NCBI GenBank assembly: GCA_036936605.1
Contig: JAUPFV010000004.1
Span: forward strand, 91,786,334 to 91,850,333
Origin: Limnanthes douglasii subsp. nivea
Lineage: Eukaryota > Streptophyta > Magnoliopsida > Brassicales > Limnanthaceae
DNA length: 64,000 nucleotides
Direction: 5' to 3'
Shown here: positions 9,627-20,295 of the stretch, in pieces
Layout of the letters: the number at the start of each line of letters is the position of its first letter
Numbering within the stretch: position 1 is the first letter of the stretch
Program-made: the position numbers and the translations under genes
Notes under the pieces: model-generated
What the model was told of the DNA's origin: nothing
The model's input: the letters and a program-made list of their open reading frames with translations, nothing else
Database searches by the model: none

Positions 9627-12419
9627 ATGAGAAGATATCCCAAATAAAAAAGATCTAAACCCAGAAAACCAAGAAAACCAAAGAAATCTCTCTTCCATGG
9701 TCCTAGCAATCAAGTGTTTGGTGCTTACGATTATCTCTGTATTGGAGAAAGGGCTGAAGAATACAGAGCTGCTGGGTTAATCTACAACGGTCCTCACATC
9801 TCCTCTACCACCTTCAAATACGGTAACTTCGATTCCAACCTTGCTACTTCATTTTCACCTTTAGCATCAAACCCAGAATCTAGCCAACAATCTTCTCCTC
9901 CTCGAAATCAACCCACTTCTCCACCACTAAGACCACATCGAAAATCTAAGGCTGTCAATTCTGAAAAATCTCCAACTCCTAAAAAACTACAACCCAAATC
10001 ACCTCTCCTACAATCCGAAGCCGTTAAAGTTAATCTTCACAAAAAATCAACCTTTCTAGAAATGGGTGACGATGCAGAAACCTCCTCTCCTCCCCGACAA
10101 GAAGTGGTTGACGTTACACCAGAGAATAGTAAACCAGTTCTTGTGACTCAAACTGAGACTCAAACTCGAAGTCTTCGCAATGAAGCTACCGATGAAGAAA
10201 ATGACAAAGAAAATGATTATGAAGCCACTGAATCCGATGCCGAAGGCGAATCCGATGTAGAAGAGGTAATCCCTCCAAAGAAAATTCGAGGAAAGAAAGC
10301 TCTTATTACCCTCCCCGAAGATGTTGCTGCCTTGGTTCAGGAAAACCTACAACCACTTTGTCCTCGGTATATTCTCGCCCTAAAAAATACACCCTATACT
10401 TACTACCTCGAATCAGAAAAAGAAGAACTTAAGAAACTACGGGGATTAACAGACAACATTGTTCTTCGACTACCAGTAGAAGGAGAAACACCTCTGAGTT
10501 GTCAGAAGAACGAACTTGTAGTTTACCCTGAACTTTTCAACTGGGGACTTCGATTTCCCCTCGATCCAATGATTGTAAGGTACTTCGAAATTCTTGGGTT
10601 GTGCCCAACACAAGTCACTCCAAACCAACTGTTCACTTTATTCTCCGCTATTATGCTGTCGAGGCTAGGAAGCATCCCCCTCGAAATAGAGGATTTCATC
10701 TCATTGACTAAAATCTCAAATGGGCCAGTTTTACCATTCTACTACCTCACTGTGGAGGATGATCTGAAGATTATCGATGACCTCCTCGAGGCTGACAAGT
10801 TTTGGAAGCAAAGGTTTGTCTTTTTATCAGGAGCTTGGGAAAATGGTAAAGAAATTTCCGATGACAACCCCTCAAAACTTACTCTCACCTGGAGAGATAG
10901 CAGTAAGTAAATCATTGTTGTATTGTTAATATTTTTTAACTTATTAAGCCTAGTCAAATTAACCAAGTCTACTTATCTAACTGTTTACTCTTTTTCCAGA
11001 AATTCCAAGGAGATTCAAAGGTCGTCGAAAGACTGCAAAGGACATCTTTAAGAGAATGGCTGAATGGCCAGAGAAAGCCTGGGGAAATGGCTTTCACTCA
11101 GCCTTTCAACCAATCAACTTCGTCAACAGCCATCTCTGGCGCATAACCTTGGGAGCTGACTTCCCTGAAGACCCGATGCTCCCCCTAGATCCCATTGAAG
11201 CGGTCCAAAGAATACTCGCACCAGATGGGAAAACCTACCTTCCCACCAGGAATCGATCTGACAGTCACCTGCCACTAAAAAAGAAGGGAAAGTTAACCCT
11301 CAAAAAACCCGACACAAGCAAGGCTAACCCTTCCAAAAATTCGAAGCCTGCAGGGAAACGAAAAGCGCGTGCATCTCAACTTCCTCCAATATCCGAAGAG
11401 GACGAACCTGTACTTAAAAAGAAAAAGAAAGAAGACAATGCTCCAAAGAAGAAAAAGAGCAAGTCCACTACTCCAAAGAAAAAGAACGAAGCTGAAATGC
11501 TCGAAGAGATATTGGCTTCCGAGGTGCATGAGAAAACCTTCATTGAAGAAAATCCTCAAGGGGGATTGGCGTTAGGAGATAGCCAAGAAAATGAATATCT
11601 TAACCTCGAAGATTTCAACTCGAGCAGGGATTTTGTAGTCACTGGTGAAGATTCTCAACCTACCAACACCATTCCATCAACTTCTACCGGGGCTGCCATA
11701 ACTTCAACATCTAATGCAATCATTCCTGTCATTCGCCCATCAAACTTGCCCAATCCTGAAAGATCCGATGAGGTAACTTCAATCCTTCGACCTTTTACTA
11801 ATTTGAGTGCTGCAGCCAAAAAATTATGTGAAGAAGTAAACAATTCACATACACAATTGGAGCTCCTTGCACAAGAATTAATCAAGAGCAAAAAGGAAAC
11901 AGAATCTGAAAAGGCTTCGAAAAATGAAGCACTTCAAAATTTCGAAGCTGAAAAAGGAAAGCTTCTTAAAGAGCATAAAGAAAAAATCGAAGCTTTGGAG
12001 ACTTCTCATCGTCTGGCTCTTGAAATATAAATTCTCAACATTCTACTGCCCTTTCTAAGGAAAAGAAAAAAGCTACTGATGCTGAAGAACTTGTTAAGAA
12101 AACTCAAGAAATACTGGAAAATTGTCAAACTCAATTGACTACACTTCAAACAGGATTCGAGCAGGAAAAGAAGGCTGCCGTCAAGAAAGCCGAAGCTGCT
12201 GTTGGTTCGGTGATGCTTGATGGTATCAAGAAAGCTCAAACTCAAACAGCTATCAATCTTCTTCGAGAAATCCATGCTGCCTATCCAAGGTTGAATTTAG
12301 CAGAATTTTGGAAACAAGTTCCTGAGGAAGATCTTCCAAAGGAAGCATTCGAGGTGCCATCAAGCTCCTCAGAAGAAGATGATGCTTCTGAAGGGTCATC
12401 GGAAGAAGAGGATGACTAA
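9627..12419 (+). CDS. E1 antisense ORF: Transposase_28-like protein with coiled coil and acidic tail, two exons
   Basis: Exon 1 is 9627-10902 and exon 2 is 11000-12419, about 900 residues if joined. The start at 9627 (MRRYP) aligns with MRKKP in E2, but E1 has a TAA at 9645; the next conserved ATG is at 10062 (MGDDAE, MGDESE in E2). At about 10450-10860 lies NELVVYPELFNWGLRFPLDP followed by FEILGLCPTQVTPNQLF, the pattern of Pfam Transposase_28, a domain of unknown activity found in plant gypsy elements. Then come lysine-rich runs, a coiled coil (about 11800-12240) and an S/E/D-only tail. A 2-bp TA duplication near 12024-12030 shifts the frame once. The gene is antisense to gag-pol and converges on it. 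Whether it helps transposition is unknown; a chromatin or nucleic-acid role is only a guess from the charge pattern. Confidence 0.7.
10903..10999 (+). other. Intron of the E1 antisense ORF, 97 bp, phase 1
   Basis: The donor is GTAAGT at 10903-10908 and the acceptor is TTTTTCCAG ending at 10999, with a T-rich stretch before it. Joining 10902 to 11000 keeps the frame through WRDS-K-IPRRF. Reading through instead gives a stop at 10908-10910. E2 keeps a GTAAGC donor at the same place (40880). Confidence 0.75.
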
Positions 12420-12544
12420 ACAGTAGATTATATATGTCGTGTTTGTTTTGTGTGTGTTTTAATTAAGTAGTTTTCTCATTTTTTGTAAGCTTCAAGTTTT
12501 ATCCGATGAAACAAGCAACTTTCTTAATATTTCAAATTTCTGGT

Positions 12545-12742
12545 GCACTTATAAAACATGGCACCTCGAAAATTAGATGCACTTATAAAACGTGGCACCT
12601 CGAAAATTAGATGCACTCATAAGACGTGGCACCTCGAAAATTAGATGCACTCATAAGACGTGGCACCTCGAAAATTAGATGCACTCATAAGACGTGGCAC
12701 CTCGAAAATTAGATGCACTCATAAGACGTCGCACCTCGAAAT
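12545..12742. repeat. 34-bp minisatellite, five full copies and one partial, in E1
   Basis: Units start at 12545, 12579, 12613, 12647, 12681 and 12715 and contain GGCACCTCGAAAATTAGAT. The later units are nearly identical, so the array expanded recently. It sits in the same position as the unrelated 50-bp array of E0 and is absent from E2. Confidence 0.95.
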
Positions 12743-12847
12743 AGGTTATTTCTTCAAAGCTATTGCTTTGGAAAATTACTTTTGGTCAACTTTTAAAGAT
12801 GATCAGTCTTTGCCAAGTTACCAAAATAACAAATCATTCATCATATT

Positions 12848-12946
12848 AAACAACCAATGGCCAAAAGAAATTTTATTATAAATTCAATTTTAACCAGATA
12901 CCTCATTAAAACCTTTCTGGGCCAACAGATAAGGAAAGAGTATGTC
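12848..12946. other. Conserved Tat 3' noncoding block, E1 copy
   Basis: It begins AACAACCAATGGCCAAAA, and the core CCTCATTAAAACCTTTCTGG continues through GGCCAACA to AAGGAAAGAGTATGTC. E2 shares both parts at 42236-42337, and E0 shares the core at 684-730. Confidence 0.65.
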
Positions 12947-12973
12947 TGTCTTGTAAAAATTCGAAGTTCAATT

Positions 12974-14230
12974 TTACTCACAATACAATTTCAAATGTTC
13001 TATATTCCAAGGGTGTTTGAGCATCCTCCCCTCACGATCAGAAAAACCTATATGACCCTGGCTTGACCTTCATTTTGACTTCATAAGGACCCTCCCAATT
13101 CGGAGCCAATTTTCCGAGGTGCTTGTCCTTAGTATGAAGATATACTTTTCGCAATAATTTATCGCCAACCTTGAACTCCCTCTTCTTAAATTTAGCATCG
13201 TACCTGCTTCTCATTAAGGTTTGATAATGAACCACATTCAAATGTGCTTTGACCCTCTTTTCCTCTAACAAATCAAGCTCAACCCTTCTAGCTTCATCAT
13301 TATCTACTTCGGAATATCGCAATAACCTGTAGGAAGGCAATGTAGATTCATCAGGGCACACAACATCCATTCCATACACTAAAGAAAAAGGAGTCTCTTT
13401 TGTGGCCTCTCTAGGGGTTGTTCGATATGCCCACAGCACTTCTTGAAGATAATTTGGCCATTTCCCTGCTGCTCCCGCCAATTTTTTCTTAAACCCTCCA
13501 AAATAGATCTATTTGTAACTTCCACTTGCCCATTTGCTTGTGGGTGGAAAGGAGTAGAAAAGCATTGCTGTATTCCTTTCGAGGAGCAAAAAGAGTCAAT
13601 TTCCTTGTTATTAAATTGGGGACCGTTGTCCGTTGTTATTTTTCGAGGAACCCCAAAACGGTAGCAGATGTTACTTAGAATAAACTTGATCACATCCTTA
13701 GCTTTTGTTCCAGCTAAAGGTTCTGCTTCTGCCCACTTCGAAAAATAATCAACCGCGACAATAATCATCTGTCTTCCACCTGAAGCCATAGGCAATGGTC
13801 CTACTAAATCAATCCCCCATCTATCAAAAGGAACCGCCTCAGAGATTATCATTAGGGGTGTCGCTGGTTTATGTATCAAATGTGCATACCTTTGACAAGT
13901 ATCACAGCTTCGAACTAATAACTTGGCATCCTGCAATATAGTAGGCCAATAATACCATGCCAACAATACCCTACGTGTTAAAGCTTTGAAGCCACAATGA
14001 TCTGACCCATCTCCATCGTGTAATTCAGATAGAATGTTTTGAGATTCTTGCTTACTCAAACATCGTAATAAGGGCCTCGACACAGACCTCTTATACAATA
14101 CCCCATCCAACACCACATAACCAAGAGCTTTATTCCTTATTTTCTTGAGCAAGTGCTTATCAAGAGGTAGTATTCCCTTTGTAAGAAAATTTAACAAGTC
14201 AGTTCTCCAATCACCTCGAATGCGCGTCGA
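12974..14230 (-). pseudogene. E1 pol: integrase, two frameshifts
   Basis: Nearly complete integrase. The zinc-binding His pair lies in HDGDGSDHCG (about 14002-14027) and the Cys pair in CDTC (about 13897-13908). The catalytic residues lie in RWGIDLVGP (about 13800-13820), TTDNGPQF (about 13613-13636) and NGQVEVTNR (about 13509-13532), so all three acidic positions are present. One frameshift occurs near 13483-13490 in a T/A run, and a second near 13040-13045, where an extra base in a T run shifts the C-terminal GSYRF region. The true end is HPWNIEHLKLYCE with a stop at 12974-12976. A chromodomain is not seen, as usual for Tat. Confidence 0.9.
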
Positions 14231-14700
14231 ATCATTTACTACCTCCTCAACAAATTCACACTGCTCAGAGCTTGATATAATCGAAGGCAGTGGTTGTGTC
14301 ACAATCCATGGATATTCTTCAGAGTAAGCCATTGTTGCTAAAGAATCAGCCATTGTGTTATTACCTCTTCGAATATGCTCCACCTCAATACTTTCAAACT
14401 GTGCCATCACACTTCGAAGTTCTTGCAAATACAAAACTAAACGGTCTTTTTTAGCCTCTGATATCCCTTTAACATGGTTAACTACCAACTGCGAATCTGT
14501 TTCTAAGCGCACGAATATTGCTCCACAAATTTTTGCTAACCGCAATCCAGCTAGCACCGCTTCATATTCAGCTTCATTATTCGAAGCATGAAATCCAAAT
14601 CTTATAGCTTGAAACATATACTCCCCTGTTGGTGCCACCAATTCAACTCCTGCACTCGACCCTTTATTACTAGATCATCCATCAGTTCGTACTGTCCACA
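14231..14700 (-). pseudogene. E1 pol: second (archaeal-type) RNase H, one nonsense codon
   Basis: The domain starts at WTVRTDG (near 14690), which carries the first catalytic Asp. A TGA at 14675-14677 follows at once where related copies have serine. It continues FGFHASNNEAEYEAVLAGL with the catalytic Glu, LETDSQLVVNHVKG with an Asp, and NNTMADSLATMAY. The rest is in one frame with integrase. A single base change explains the stop, so the domain is otherwise well preserved. Confidence 0.88.
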
Positions 14701-15522
14701 TCAGATTCATGTTCATCTTTTCATCTTCTTTCTTTTCGGATCTACTCGAATAAAACTCAACAAAGAAATCTGCTAAGGCCTGAGCTTTGACAGCCATCCG
14801 TGGAGAGAATAACACATCGAAATCTCCCAATTCAACAGACCACTTAGTCATTCTTCCTGAGATATCTGGTTTTTGCAATACATTTTTCAATGGATAAGAA
14901 GTTCGAACCACAATTGTATGTGCTTGGAAGTAGGGACGCATTTTTCTTGCTGCCACTACTATGCACAATGCCAATTTTTCGAGCTTTAAGTAACGTTTTT
15001 CAGCATCAACCTAACTTTTACTGACATAATAGACGGGCTTCGAAATTCTTGAATCTTCACTAATCAGAACTGCACTCACTGCATAATCCGATACTGCTAT
15101 ATACAAAAACAGTTGCTCACCTTCTCGAGGCTTTGATAATATTTCAGGAGAGGACAAAAGATTTTTTATCTTAATAAAAGCTTCTTCACAATCCGAAGTC
15201 CACTCAAAATTATTTGGTCGACGCAACACCTGGAAAAAAGGCAAGCATTTATCTGAAAAACGAGAAATGAATCTGTTCAGAGCTGCTAACCTGCATGTTA
15301 GCATTTGCACTTCTTTGATATTCCGAGGCGAAGACATCGATATCAAAGCCTTCAACTGTTCTGGATCCACTTCAATTCCTCTTTCACTTATCACATATCC
15401 CAGAAACTTACCAGATCGGACTCCAAACGTGCATTTTTCTGGGTTCAACTTCAACTGTATTGCTCTGAGATTCAGAAACGTCTCTTCTAAATTTAACGCA
15501 TCAAAAGACATATTGTCAATGC
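14701..15522 (-). pseudogene. E1 pol: RT C-terminal end and RNase H, one nonsense codon
   Basis: The reading begins SIDNMSFDALNLEETF, which lies just after the RT YxDD motif in relatives, so fingers, palm and the catalytic Asp pair are missing. The RT connection follows (LNPEKCTFGVRSGKFLGYV, LTCRLAALNRFISRFSDKC). The RNase H part has LFLYIAVSDYAVSAVL and MRPYFQAHTIVVRTSYPLKN. A TAG at 15011-15013 follows PVYYVSKS. Frame is otherwise kept from 15511 to 13490. Without the palm this protein cannot polymerise DNA. Confidence 0.9.
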
Positions 15523-15588
15523 TACTTTTTATGGTGGTAGATTGTCCGTCGAGCTACAATGCTATTTTTGGAAGACTATATGTCTTTT
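15503..15588. other. E1 rearranged gag/RT junction with an inverted protease-region fragment
   Basis: Within the minus-strand element, plus-strand bases 15522-15575 read LFMVVDCPSSYNAIFGR, the block that follows protease in E2 (FVVVDCPTSYNVIFGR) and E0. That piece is therefore inverted. The 11-bp AAAAGACATAT at 15503-15513 and its complement ATATGTCTTTT at 15578-15588 flank it. To one side the gag-side word SRKRHI ends, and to the other the RT remnant SIDNM begins. Confidence 0.85.
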
Positions 15589-17415
15589 CCTCGAATTATT
15601 AATATCATTGGTCATTGGGTCTCCTCCAAATATTGTCAATGACTCAAAGAATGCACATAAATCCCGAACATGTCCCTTACGCATCGGCTCATCAACTGAC
15701 ATCAACAACAATCGACTGGGGTCTGGGTCGACATATTCCGAAGCCACATCAAATTCATCATCTGCCGCATCTAAAATCATCAGTGCACTTTCCTGCTTAG
15801 AATTAGGATTACCTACCTTTTGAGTTATAGCTTTAGCGTTCCTTTTGACATACTCCAACAATTTCCCATTCTCTATCAAAATCTGCATTTCCTTCTTCAA
15901 AGCAATATAATCATTTGTATTATGCCCAATATCATCATGATACCTACAGAACCTGTTATTGCGTTCCTCTCTTGGCCTATTAATTGCTGCCGGCTTTCTA
16001 AAATTTACTGTTCCCTTGGCTTTCTCATATATCGATGCCACACTTTCAGTCAAATCCGCATAATATTCTGGCTTTACCCACACATTCGATCTTGGTCTGA
16101 ATTGGTGTTGGTTATTAAAATTGTGCTGATTAGAACCCCCTTGATATGAATTCGAACCTCCTCGAACATTTTGATTGGAAACATTTTGATTACCCCTCGC
16201 GCGTGACGAGTTGTTATTTGAAGCGTTCACTTGACTATTTCCTTTCTGAACAATACTATTTCCTCCTCGAACCCGAGTAGACTCTTCGACTTTGATCTGA
16301 TCTTCAACCTGAGCCATGAGAGCTCCAAACGTTAATGCCCTACGCCTTGTTGTTTCATCAGCTAAATCTCTTGGCAACAACCCTTGTCTGAACGCTGCCA
16401 TAGCCACCACTTCCTCACAATCATCTAATCCAGCTTTTGTTGACACAAATCTTTTAGTATAATCCTTCAACTTTTCTCCCACAGCTTGCTTACATTGTAT
16501 TATCGTATCTCCATTAGCTCTAATTTCTTTGCTTCCCACAAACTGTCTTCGAAAAGTTGTGTAAAAGCCTTTAAAATTTGCAATGGACTCCTTAGGAATC
16601 TTGTTATACCATTTTAGTGCAGTTCCTTTGAATGTCTGAGAGAATGCTCTACAAACCAATTTATCATCGTCTTCGAAGTTAGTCATATAGTTTTTGAATT
16701 GCTCTATATGATCATCTGGATCCTGAGTTCCATCAAACTTGTCAATTTTAGAAATGTCAAACCGCCTCGGAAGTGGCATAGATCTAATCTCACTAATCAG
16801 CGGTGAGTCCCTCCAATCTACTCCTTGAACAAACTGGTCTTCGTTCCTCATTCCCACAGTAGCATACAAACTTGGCTCACCTTCAAATTTCCGAGGAGAA
16901 TACACTCGTCTTTCCTTCTTTTGCCTTCATTCCTTGTACATTTTAGTTGGCCGAAATTCATATCCTCCTCCTTTTGAATGACTTCGAAAATGCTCATATC
17001 TTGATGTTTCATCTGACTCTGAATTTTCAAAATCCTCTTCTTCACTAGAATCTACATACTGTCGCTTCTGCAACTTCTCTCTTTTTCTCATTCCACTATG
17101 CTCCTTTTTACGCTCAAAATGCATTTTACGCTGAACATTTCGAATGTCGCCGTCGTCATTCGATGGATCCGACTGATCATCCCGATCACCTCTTGCTATT
17201 TTAGATCTAAGTCTAGCGCCATTATTATCTTGTTTCTTTTTAGCATATTCATCAAGTTCCGCCACTTTTCTTATCAACTCATTCATTTTATCTTCAAAAT
17301 CAAATTGGTTTGATTGAATCAGAATTGACTTACCTGCTTCTTTATCTTGCAGATCAGATTTCAACGTCTCCAAAGCTTTTCGAACAGGTGGATTATCTCC
17401 TTCCTCTGAATTCAT
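15579..17415 (-). pseudogene. E1 gag, single internal stop
   Basis: Gag starts at ATG 17415 (MNSEEGDNPPVRK), about 90 bp inside the primer site. It has an N-terminal coiled part, a charged middle and the retrotransposon gag core (DDHIEQFKNYMTNFEDDDKL, ALKWYNKIP, RANGDTIIQCKQ). A single TGA at 16927-16929 interrupts an otherwise continuous frame. The putative zinc knuckle reads FCRYHDDIGHNTNDY, where E0 and E2 keep Cys at the last position. A glycine/asparagine-rich stretch lies near 16090-16260. The frame ends in the TNDINNSRKRHI region at the rearranged junction. E1 gag is the best preserved in the window. Confidence 0.9.
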
Positions 17416-17506
17416 CTCCGATCAACAAAAATGTAAACAAAATACTTTAGAAAACGAACAAATTCGAGACTCGATTTTTGATCTATCGATCAAGGTATCT
17501 TCGCCC

Positions 17507-17522
17507 CCTCTTTCTAGCGCCA
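17507..17522 (-). other. E1 primer-binding site
   Basis: On the minus strand TGGCGCTAGAAAGAGG follows the LTR end CTCACCA after an AAT spacer. The primer tRNA was not identified. Confidence 0.65.
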
Positions 17523-17525
17523 ATT

Positions 17526-17820
17526 TGGTGAGAATAGAAAGTAACCAGAGAAGATTGAGAATATCTACTTAGAATCAACAGAGATTTTCAGATGTGAATA
17601 TTGTCTTTCTCCTCTAAAAATTTCATAGGCGTAATCAACCTCCTCGGCCTCTTTAAATAGGCCTAGTAAGTTAGTTACAAAGTCGGTTACATAAGAGAGA
17701 TATTTACAGTTCAGTCCCTATTCTTCTTATAAAGCTTAATCTTACTCTATATTAATAGAACTTATCATTCAAGTCCTTATTAATTACATTTAAGTCCCTT
17801 ATGAGTATATTTCCTTATCA
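17526..17820 (-). repeat. E1 5' LTR, 295 bp
   Basis: It matches 8803-9097 except for about three base changes, and has TG...CA ends. Confidence 0.95.
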
Positions 17821-17825
17821 ATTAC
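17821..17825. repeat. E1 target-site duplication, right (ATTAC)
   Basis: It matches ATTAC at 8798-8802. Confidence 0.9.
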
Positions 17826-18284
17826 AGCGAGCATTTGAAGCTACTAAGGAAATAAATAAAGGAGAAGAAGTAAACTTGTCTATAAAACAACGTCAAAGTT
17901 TGAACATATCCTTATAGCATATGTATTGATTTAAAATGAGTTATCATTATGTTTGGATTTATGTTGATAGTAAACACTTATTTGTAATCAAATATTTTCT
18001 TTCATTTAACTAACTTCCAAGTATCATTATCAGCTAATGTTTTTTTTTCTTCAAATATATCATTTTCCAGACATTTAAAGCTTCTCGAACACATTTTAAA
18101 ATATAAATAAATCAAGACATGCAATAAAAAAATCTAGAAGAATATAAATTTCATATTTAACTAGAGATGAAATTAAAAGTGTACATTATTATGTCCTTTG
18201 TTTGAATAATAATGGAAAAATAAAAGGTTGAATCACTACTGTTTTTAATAACATACGTAGATGAATCACATTTCGATTATGGAG

Positions 18285-18329
<45 letters not shown>

Positions 18330-19869
18330 AGCTCTATAATATTCAAATAAAATATATTTTAAAGATTTATGATCTAGTTTTGTATGATTCTTATTAACAT
18401 TCATCACAAGCCAAGTAAATCAAATATTTGGGATTGAATATGAAGTAGAAATTAAGACGGAAGAAGAATCATGAAATATGAAATCTTAACATGAATGACA
18501 GAAGACGACATACAATTAATTAAAAACATAAAGTGAAAACAACATATGCCCGATATGCTTTGTCTTTTATTTAAAAAAAGATATACACAAATAACTTTTA
18601 GAACGTGTCATTATACCATTTTGAGATTATATGTTCATATAAAAAGTTTGATGTAGTATTATGTATTATTCCATATTTGATGAAAAAATAGTTGAGCAAT
18701 ATTCTTAAACATTTTCACTTTTTAAAATATGAGTTGAGCAATAAAATGACTACTAATTTTCGCATAAGATTTATAAATATAATAATATATTACAATTTTT
18801 AATTAAAAATAATACAAGTCGAGACTAATTATCTACAAATCTAACAAATTACTTGAAGCTAGTTTAAAAAACCACTAGATAAATTAATTGAAAAAGGATA
18901 CACAACTCACGTGTTGAGTCGAAGATATGACGGGAGATAATGATGTTTTGAAAATTAACATAAATCACACTCCAATGAGATTAATATCTAAATTCGAGAT
19001 AAAATTGTTTTAGAAATACTAAAGACGGGCATTTGTTCAGCCGATCTTAAACTCAGTCACCGTCTAGTGATTAGAAGATCTTTTAACCCATATTTGTTTT
19101 TCTTTTTACAGGTGTTTATGAAGATCGTTGAAGAACATCAAAAAACAATGGATTTCACGAGAACACTAAATGGAAAGTCGTAGACAATTCGTTTATTTTA
19201 AATAGGTGAATCATATAAAAAAAGTTTCATATTTATTTTTCTGCGTTTTATTATACTGGTATGATGCAATTTTAATCTAATATAATAGTTACGGTTCATA
19301 TAAAGATATGATTTTTTTATAGTAAACGTGACAAAGTTTTCCTCTAGTGCTGTACTTTCAAATTTATGTCATGAATATTTTATAAAGAGGTGGTCGATCT
19401 AGAAAGTGACTCACCCTTAAAATAAGGTAAACAATTATTTCTTTTGGTCAGGATACGAGTGTAGAAAAAAGATAAAATAGAAAAAGACGACTAAGGTTTT
19501 TATTATTATTTAGAAAGATGAGTACAATAGGTAGAAATGTCTATCTATATATATAGTTGGAGACGCTAATAGTAAAATAAAAGAATAATGATGTGAGATA
19601 TAAACATAATATAAAAAAAACTACATATGCTAACTTCCCTTCTTAAACTCATGATGGCTTAGCGACAAACATCAAGAGTTTGTAACAAAAAATGTAAGTT
19701 TTTGTGCAGAAATCCGTAAGTTGTCTTTAATCTTCAAACATCTTCTTCATATCTCTCAAACATTTTCTTTTCTTCACACATTTTCTTCTTCACATTTCTT
19801 CAACCATATCTCCTATTCCAATCTAAATTCTAAAATATCAAATCTTAAATCTTCAGTTCGAAATTCCTG
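17826..19869. other. AT-rich DNA without recognised genes
   Basis: I see no gene. It contains an (AT)20 tract at 18287-18326 and, near 19470-19630, a strip resembling the copia LTR at 54215-54384 (GACTAAGGTTTTTATTATT). Confidence 0.5.
18287..18326. repeat. (AT)20 microsatellite
   Basis: Forty bases of uninterrupted AT. Confidence 0.97.
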
Positions 19870-20295
19870 ATGTCCAAATTCCAATTCAAATCTCAAATCT
19901 CAAATGCTAAAATAAATCTAAACGCCAAATACCCAAACTATATAAAAACGACAAACATTGATCTAAGCAAATGTGAGACAAAGTCCAAACGTCAAACAAA
20001 ATCAAATACCGAACAAAATCGAAACACCAAATACTCAAACGAAATCCAAACGACAAACTTCGATATGAGAAAACGTTAGACATAATCCAAACGTCAAACA
20101 AAATCTAAACACTAAAACAAAATCCAAACAACAAACATCGATCTAAGCAAACATTAGACAAAATCCAAACGACAAACAAAATCTAAACACCAAACGAAAT
20201 CCAAACGAAAAACGAAGATTTAAGCAAACGTTAGACATAATAAAAACGTCAAACAAAATCTAAACACCAAAACAAAATCCGAATGTCAAATCCAA
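19870..20295. repeat. Minisatellite with units of about 26 bp and a 77-78 bp higher-order period
   Basis: Words such as CCAAACGACAAACA, AACAAAATCTAAACACCAAA and TAAGCAAACGTTAGACA recur. The marker around ACGTTAGACA or ACATTAGACA is found at 20073, 20151 and 20228, so the higher-order period is 78 and 77 bp. The earlier marker at 19971 is about 102 bp away, consistent with one more 26-bp subunit. The open frame here translates the repeat only. Confidence 0.8.

Larger units (their letters stand above)
12420..12973. other. E1 3' noncoding region between convergent genes
   Basis: It contains the 34-bp minisatellite at 12545-12742 and the conserved noncoding block at 12848-12946. No reading frame of note is present. 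Confidence 0.7.
8803..17820 (-). mobile_element. E1: complete, recent Tat-lineage retrotransposon, 9018 bp, missing protease and RT core
   Basis: Both LTRs are 295 bp and differ at three sites by my reading, and the element is flanked by ATTAC. Sense order on the minus strand is 5' LTR (17526-17820), primer site, gag, a rearranged junction, RNase H, second RNase H, integrase, antisense gene (plus strand), polypurine tract and 3' LTR (8803-9097). About 1.3 kb covering protease and the RT catalytic part is absent compared with E2. The near-identical LTRs show recent insertion, yet the element cannot make RT, so it was probably mobilised in trans. Confidence 0.93.

Noticed and set aside
11293..12275. 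Minus-strand frames opposite the E1 antisense gene
   Set aside because: They are shadows of lysine-rich coding on the plus strand, giving Phe/Leu-rich peptides.
13443..14776. Plus-strand frames within E1 pol
   Set aside because: They are antisense shadows of integrase and RNase H, with no TATA context, intron or homologue in E2 as seen for the real antisense gene.
18189..18407. Minus-strand frame with a run of Ile-Tyr
   Set aside because: It is the translation of the (AT)20 tract and has no family features.
19870..20079. 69-codon frame rich in Lys, Asn and Thr
   Set aside because: It lies wholly in the minisatellite and repeats with it.
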